From Myxococcales bacterium (lineage in GTDB: Bacteria; Myxococcota; Myxococcia; Myxococcales; Myxococcaceae): a stretch of 19,059 nt of DNA. Positions 15,027 to 19,059 of the stretch are shown here, piece after piece. The translations under genes were made by a program, and so were the position numbers. Under the pieces are notes generated by a model, which saw only the letters and a program-made list of their open reading frames with translations, ran no database searches and had not been told where the DNA came from. The stretch spans positions 1 through 19,059 of the forward strand of contig PMBV01000328.1 in NCBI GenBank assembly GCA_003153055.1, written 5' to 3'. The stretch's first letter is position 1; each line of letters starts with the position of its first letter.

Positions 15027-16214
15027 ATGAAGAGATTCCCGTTCGCGTCATTGCTGATTCCTGCGCTCGCCCTCGCCCAGGCGCCGGCCCAGATCTCCTA
15101 TCAGGGTCGCCTCATTGGCGCCGACGGGGCACCATTCGCGGGGAGCACCAGCATGACTTTCAGGCTCTTCGCCACGCCCACGGATACGACGGCGCTGTGG
15201 ACGGAGCATGAGATCGTGGCGCTGACCGACGGCTACTACTCTCTGCAACTGGGAAGCGTGACGCCGATGCCCGTGGGAGCGTTCGACGGCACGACGCGCT
15301 ACCTCGAGGTCACGGTCGGGAACTCCACGCTGAGCCCGCGCCAGCCCCTGGTCTCGACACCCTACGCACTGATGTCCGTCAATGCCCATAACGTCACCGG
15401 TGGCGCCGTGTCGGCGAGCGGCCTTCGCATCTCCGGGACGGCGCAGACCGACGGGGTCGGCTCGCTCGACAGTTCGGGCACGACCGTGAGCGGAGTTGGA
15501 ACGTCGTTTACGGCTCAGCTCGGCCCGGGTGATGAGCTTCGTGTCGGAGCGCAGTCGCGCCTGATCACAGCCGTGGCGTCTGACACCTCGCTCACCGTCG
15601 ACACGCCCTTCTCGCCATCGCTGACGAGCAGCACCTTCAAGCTGCGCAAGCCCATTGCAAACGTGGTCGACAGCACGGGGGCGTCGGTCATGTTGATCAA
15701 CGGCCGCGGGGACATCGGCATCGGGACCCAAACCCCGGTCTCGAAGCTCGAAGTGGCCGGCACCTTCTCGGCGAGGTTTCGCGGCTTCTCGCTGCGCGCC
15801 GCGGGCACCCCGGCGTCGCCCCAGACCAAGCTGGCTGGTTGGGTCAAGGTGACCATGAACCCGCAGGCGGTCTACAACACCTTTCCGGCGGGCAGCATCG
15901 ACACGACCAACTCGCAGTTCGTCGCGCCCGAGGCCGGCTTCTACCGGTTCACGGTCGGTGGCTACACCGCGACAGCCGGGACCGAATGGGGGCAGCGGGT
16001 GGCCCTCGGGCTCAGGAAGAACGGGGTCCTTACTGGGTTCTCCGGGGCCAATCTCTCCAAGATCGATACCCCCCTCCCCTTGCACACGCAGGTACTGCAG
16101 CTCGCGGCAGGCGACTCAATCGACGTCGCCGTGTTCAGCGTGATCGACCTCATCCTCGGGAACCTCGCGGCCGGGCACGACTTTCGGTTCGAGGGCGAGC
16201 TCCTCGGCAAGTAG
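15027..16214 (+). CDS. Secreted protein with C-terminal C1q/TNF-like domain
   Basis: 395 residues from ATG 15027, which has AGGAG 7 nt upstream. Residues 1-22 form a signal peptide (MKRFPFASLLIPALALAQAPAQ), so the protein is exported. Residues 23-118 (ISYQGRLIGADGAPF, MTFRLFATP, LWTEHEIVALTDGYYSLQLG, QPLVSTPYALMS) match the YQGRL-type repeat of bacterial surface and fibre proteins. Residues 119-208 are Gly/Ser/Thr-rich beta sequence. GDIGIGTQTPVSKLEVAG (228-245) is the GIGTxxPxxKLxV motif of tail-fibre and adhesin proteins. Residues 252-393 resemble a C1q/TNF-like jelly roll: LAGWVKVTMN, FVAPEAGFYRFTVGG, QRVALGLRKNGV, LQLAAGDSIDVAVF and HDFRFEGELLG. Such domains usually form trimers. It is probably a surface or secreted fibre-like protein; the ligand is unknown. 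Its stop lies 2 bp from that of a doubtful minus-strand ORF. Confidence 0.88.
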   Translation: MKRFPFASLLIPALALAQAPAQISYQGRLIGADGAPFAGSTSMTFRLFATPTDTTALWTEHEIVALTDGYYSLQLGSVTPMPVGAFDGTTRYLEVTVGNSTLSPRQPLVSTPYALMSVNAHNVTGGAVSASGLRISGTAQTDGVGSLDSSGTTVSGVGTSFTAQLGPGDELRVGAQSRLITAVASDTSLTVDTPFSPSLTSSTFKLRKPIANVVDSTGASVMLINGRGDIGIGTQTPVSKLEVAGTFSARFRGFSLRAAGTPASPQTKLAGWVKVTMNPQAVYNTFPAGSIDTTNSQFVAPEAGFYRFTVGGYTATAGTEWGQRVALGLRKNGVLTGFSGANLSKIDTPLPLHTQVLQLAAGDSIDVAVFSVIDLILGNLAAGHDFRFEGELLGK

Positions 16215-16216
16215 AG

Positions 16217-16513
16217 TCACGAGGTCACGCGGATGCGCGCGGCCTTTGTCGGCATCATCTCCACTCCCAAACGGGCTCCGCGCAGCTCGTCGGCAACCTC
16301 GGGCGTGATGCCAGTCACCCGGCGCAGCTGCGGTAGGTGAGCCGAGCAGCGCTCGACCAGATAGCGAGCAAGTACCTGCAGGTCATCGGTCCCGACGCCG
16401 TCAGTCTCTGCCCAAATTGAGGTGCGCGGTCCGACCGTCGGCCCGTGACCAGCGCCGAGAATCCTGGCCCGGCGACCGACGGAGGACGGCGAGCAAACAG
16501 GCAGAGGCGTCAT
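16217..16513 (-). CDS. Doubtful small ORF, possible gene remnant
   Basis: 98 codons on the minus strand, 15 bp behind the DUF4388 gene and ending 2 bp from the C1q-like gene. The last 65 residues (from about IWAETDGVG through VLARYLVERCSAHLPQLRRV to the C-terminus) look protein-like, and GC3 by hand count is about 80 percent. The first 30 do not, and no ribosome-binding site precedes the ATG. It may be the tail of a decayed gene or a small gene with an internal start. No family was recognised. Without it, 16215-16528 is an empty gap. Confidence 0.3.
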   Translation of the reverse strand: MTPLPVCSPSSVGRRARILGAGHGPTVGPRTSIWAETDGVGTDDLQVLARYLVERCSAHLPQLRRVTGITPEVADELRGARLGVEMMPTKAARIRVTS

Positions 16514-16528
16514 GGCTCGAGCGAAGGC

Positions 16529-18181
16529 TCATACGACCGCCTCCGCTGCCGGGGACGACCCCAGCGCCCGGGAGAGGGCCGCCAGGCACGCCCACCCAAT
16601 GCCCTTCGCCCCGTCGCGCCGAGTCAACACCCAGACGGTCGTCCCCTCGCCGGCCTCGGGCGTCTCGCCGCCGAAGCACAGCACCCGCTGCTCGCCGGCC
16701 ACCAGCGTGCGGCGTCCATCGCCATGCCGCGGGGTCGGCTCGCCGTCACGCGGCGGGACCTCGAAGACCGCGCGATACCGGCAGGCCAGGGCGACGCACT
16801 CCGCCTCGCTTAGCGAGTGCCCCGACGCGAAGAGCATCTCCGCGCCGCGGAGCACCACCACCGCGAGGAGGTCACGGCCGAAGGAGAAGGGGTTCCCCAA
16901 CCGGGCCTCGACCTCGGCGCTCCCGCGACGCCACCGCACGAGGTCCGCGCCGCGCTTGGCTCGAGTGAGCCGCGGAAGGACGCCCGCTGCGAAGAGCGCT
17001 GTCACCGCCGCGCCGATGGACACCTCGGAGGGGAACTCGGCCCACAGCCGTCGTGCGCCGCCTGCCATCTTCGCGCCGATGAGCAGCCCGGTGGAGGAGC
17101 GCAGCGCGAGAAAGTCCGCGCCGTCGGGCAGGGCGGCCGAGGCGAAGGCGGGGCTGATGCGCGGCCCCTGGGCTCCCCCTGCCACCGCCACCGTGACGTC
17201 CCCGTCCACCAACTCCACCCGCCTGACGCCCTTGAGCGCGACGAGGAGCGCCCGGGCGGCGACCTCCGCCTCCGAAGCCATGGGGACCTCGGCGCGCACG
17301 GCGGGCAAAGCGGCCAAGGAGGCTTTGACCGGCGAAGGGCCGGCCACGAACGCCGCGGGCACAACGGCCGCGACAGGGCTGTCGGACGGTGGGGCGGGCA
17401 ACGGGCGGACCTTCGATGTCGCGGGCGCGGGCAGCGGCCTCGAGGACAGCGCCGGCATCTCGAGGGTGATCCGCTGGATGATGGAGAGTATGCGAGGGTC
17501 GGTCGGCGCGACCACCAGACACGCTTGGAGGATCTTGCGCGCTACCTCCCGGTCGCCGGCGAGGTACGCCTTCATCCCCATCGCGAGCCGCTCGTCGAGC
17601 GGGAGCGCGCCCGTCTCGGCCGCGGGAGAAGACGGGAAAGCTGTGCTCGGCGAGGAGGCCAGGTTCTCCGTCGGCGCGCCCACCCGGGGCCCGCTCGGGA
17701 GGAGACTCACGGGCTGGCGCTCGGCCTCGGAGAGGTCCTGCTCGGGCTGCATGGGGCGCTGGAGGTGCTCGGGGTAATCCCCGGGCGACGGCATCAGCAA
17801 CACCTGGGTGAGCTCGTTCGACGTCTCGTCCTCCTGTCGCGCGGCCTCGAAGACGAGCTCTCTCCACGGAGACGCGCGCGGGCCCGGCGCGGTGGGGGCG
17901 CTGTTCGGGAGCACGCGGAAGCGGAACATCCGTTGGTGCCACAGGTGAAAGAAGGCCGCGTCCCCCGAGAGGCCGGAGGCGAAGGACTCGAGGACCAAGG
18001 GCCCGTGGACAACGAGGTAGCCGATGGCCTCGCCCTCCCGGAGGAACTCGATGCGCGCGGCCTTCTCGCGTGCCGACACGATGTGAAGGAGATCTCCCAG
18101 CGAGCACACCGAGAGATCGCCTTCCATGAAGGCTCCGCTCGGGGGCGGTACCCCGTCCGTGCGAGAGGACCGGCCTTTCAT
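16529..18181 (-). CDS. DUF4388 (PATAN-type) domain protein with TPR-like middle
   Basis: 550 residues from ATG 18181. Alternatives in frame are GTG 18211 and ATG 18127; the last has the best Shine-Dalgarno (GGAG, 5 nt) and begins MEGDLSVCSLGDLL right at the domain, so the start is uncertain. Residues 19-95 are a DUF4388 domain (GDLSVCSLGDLLHIVSAREK, GYLVVHGPLVLESFASGLSGDAAFFHL), a module common in myxobacterial signalling and motility regulators. Residues 196-240 form a TPR-like helical pair (MGMKAYLAGDREVARKILQ). Linkers are Pro/Ala-rich. Residues 305-400 (LVALKGVRRVELVDGDVTVAVA, FLALRSSTGLLIGAK, LWAEFPSEVSIGAAVTALF) have the alpha/beta rhythm of a roadblock-like domain, not a firm match. 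The C-terminal 150 residues are unrecognised. There is no membrane segment. A cytoplasmic scaffold or regulator is inferred. Confidence 0.85.
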   Translation of the reverse strand: MKGRSSRTDGVPPPSGAFMEGDLSVCSLGDLLHIVSAREKAARIEFLREGEAIGYLVVHGPLVLESFASGLSGDAAFFHLWHQRMFRFRVLPNSAPTAPGPRASPWRELVFEAARQEDETSNELTQVLLMPSPGDYPEHLQRPMQPEQDLSEAERQPVSLLPSGPRVGAPTENLASSPSTAFPSSPAAETGALPLDERLAMGMKAYLAGDREVARKILQACLVVAPTDPRILSIIQRITLEMPALSSRPLPAPATSKVRPLPAPPSDSPVAAVVPAAFVAGPSPVKASLAALPAVRAEVPMASEAEVAARALLVALKGVRRVELVDGDVTVAVAGGAQGPRISPAFASAALPDGADFLALRSSTGLLIGAKMAGGARRLWAEFPSEVSIGAAVTALFAAGVLPRLTRAKRGADLVRWRRGSAEVEARLGNPFSFGRDLLAVVVLRGAEMLFASGHSLSEAECVALACRYRAVFEVPPRDGEPTPRHGDGRRTLVAGEQRVLCFGGETPEAGEGTTVWVLTRRDGAKGIGWACLAALSRALGSSPAAEAVV

Positions 18182-18571
18182 GGGCTTCTCGCCGGCAACC
18201 GGGCCTCCCACGGGGTTCGAGCCGGGTGGCCGAGTCCTCGACGGAATCGAGCCTGACCGGAGAGACCCGCTGCGGCGCCGCTCATCGACCTCCGGCGATC
18301 AATCTCGACCAGGTCAGCGGAGATGAACTGGTGGGACATCGGCCGGAGCTTCTCCGGCACCATCATGAACGGGCGAATCACGGGGTCTCGGGTGACACAG
18401 TCAGTAAGCAGAGTGACCACTTCAACTCGGGCGGGCAGGCAAACGGACAGAAGAGGAGCGGCGGGCTCGAGGATCGGGTCAACTCGGCCTTCGACTCGAG
18501 TGCTTCAGCCGGGGGCCCTGCGCCCAGGCGAACAATGCCGTGCCCGGGACAGAGCAATGCTGGCCGGCCGG
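18182..18571. other. 390-bp stretch without a convincing gene
   Basis: A plus-strand frame of 130 codons (18226-18618) has low-complexity Ser/Gly/Arg content and overlaps the next gene's end, so it is rejected. A minus-strand frame (18178-18504) includes VTLLTDCVTRDPVIRPF (about 18370-18420), reminiscent of the LLTDFGxRDPY start of SAM hydrolase/chlorinase proteins, but nothing after it fits that family. It could be a remnant or chance. A hairpin at 18342-18358 is listed separately. The stretch must also hold the promoter of the DUF4388 gene. Confidence 0.5.
18342..18358. terminator. Short hairpin in the gap
   Basis: GCCGGAG, CTT and CTCCGGC form a perfect 7-bp stem with a 3-nt loop. It lies between two minus-strand genes and could end transcription of the upstream membrane-protein gene, but no T run follows on the minus strand. 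It may instead be a protein-binding dyad. Confidence 0.25.
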
Positions 18572-19045
18572 TCAGCGGAGCGTGCGAGCGAGGTAAACGA
18601 AGACGCCGCCCACGCTGAGGCTCGATAGCACCGAGGCCACTCGGTTGGTGGTGGCCGAGAGCGCCACCCGCACCGGGAAGGCGTCTGGAACACCCAGGCC
18701 GAGGGCGCGGGCCTCGTCGTCAAAGCTGTACACCTGCAGGTACAGCATCGAGCCCCGCCAGAGGAAGATGCAGACGAAGCCGACGATGAAGCCGAGGAAG
18801 CCCGGAGCGATGGGCGTGCCCCGCACCTGCCGGTAGATGCGCCGCAACAGGTCGATGTTGATGAGCGCGGTCGCGGCCCAAATGGCGTTCTCGATGATGC
18901 GAAAGTTCCGCACCGTGGCCGGCCGTGGCGCGACGTTGACGAGCAGAAAGGCCAGCGCCGCCACCAACACGAGCGCGGTGGTGACATAGACGACCCGCTT
19001 CTCGCCCACCGCCTCCAGGGTACGGGAGAAGACGTAGTACTCCAT
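18572..19045 (-). CDS. Four-helix membrane protein of unknown function, possibly 5' truncated
   Basis: 157 residues if ATG 19045 is the start. Four hydrophobic segments lie at about 18-38 (VVYVTTALVLVAALAFLLVNV), 50-67, 79-103 (PGFLGFIVGFVCIFLWRGSMLYL) and 136-153. An outside or inside loop, SFDDEARALGLGVPDAFPVRVALSATTN, joins helices 3 and 4. No ribosome-binding site precedes the ATG, and the frame stays open to the window edge (TFGF before the Met), so the true start may lie outside. No family was recognised; it is an inner-membrane protein. The layout does not resemble a transporter I can name. Confidence 0.75.
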   Translation of the reverse strand: MEYYVFSRTLEAVGEKRVVYVTTALVLVAALAFLLVNVAPRPATVRNFRIIENAIWAATALINIDLLRRIYRQVRGTPIAPGFLGFIVGFVCIFLWRGSMLYLQVYSFDDEARALGLGVPDAFPVRVALSATTNRVASVLSSLSVGGVFVYLARTLR

Positions 19046-19059
19046 GAAGCCGAAGGTGA

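Noticed and set aside
16817..18256. 479-codon plus-strand frame opposite the DUF4388 gene
   Set aside because: The translation is Arg/Gly/His-rich with no domain, while the minus strand carries a recognisable DUF4388 domain.
1..19059. CRISPR, tRNA, rRNA, insertion sequence, prophage or a known defence system
   Set aside because: No regularly spaced repeats, no cloverleaf-like sequence, and no transposase, integrase or known defence protein was recognised in any frame.

Overview
The window comes from a high-GC bacterium, almost certainly a myxobacterium (Myxococcota). The evidence is dense, strongly GC3-biased coding on both strands and three Ser/Thr-kinase-family proteins in a row, each with a single membrane anchor. 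A DUF4388 protein, a degenerate PilT-family protein and a secreted C1q-like protein point the same way. No rRNA, tRNA, CRISPR array, insertion sequence or phage gene was seen.

Layout. Positions 1-590 hold the last 53 codons of a polyphosphate kinase 2 (PPK2) gene and a small secreted protein 7 bp behind it. Positions 615-1226 (-) encode a 203-aa protein with a basic N-terminal motif. Positions 1488-2708 (+) encode a CapA-family protein. Positions 2826-4211 (+) encode a PilT-like protein whose ATPase motifs are damaged. Positions 4282-5965 (+) are an overlapping purE-purK operon for de novo purine synthesis. Directly behind purK lies a 51-nt tract made only of G and T, resembling a telomere repeat, and then a GC-rich hairpin. 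Positions 6293-7309 (-) encode a fumarylacetoacetate-hydrolase-family enzyme, divergent from a 451-aa protein with an HD-phosphohydrolase-like N-terminus (7382-8737, +).

Positions 8854-14743 form a kinase island. It contains a membrane-anchored pseudokinase (+), a complete membrane-anchored kinase (+), a CxxC thioredoxin-like protein (-), and a large kinase with an N-terminal zinc ribbon and two PPC-like outside domains (-). Divergent from the last kinase is a secreted protein with a C-terminal C1q/TNF-like domain (15027-16214, +). The window ends with a doubtful small ORF, a DUF4388 protein (16529-18181, -), a 390-bp stretch without a convincing gene, and a four-helix membrane protein (18572-19045, -) that may continue past the window edge.

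Most of the window looks like ordinary myxobacterial chromosome. No complete new system can be proven from sequence alone. The best leads are the pseudokinase beside an intact kinase, the PilT paralogue that lost the Walker A lysine, the zinc-ribbon/PPC kinase opposite a secreted C1q-like protein, and the G/T tract behind purK.
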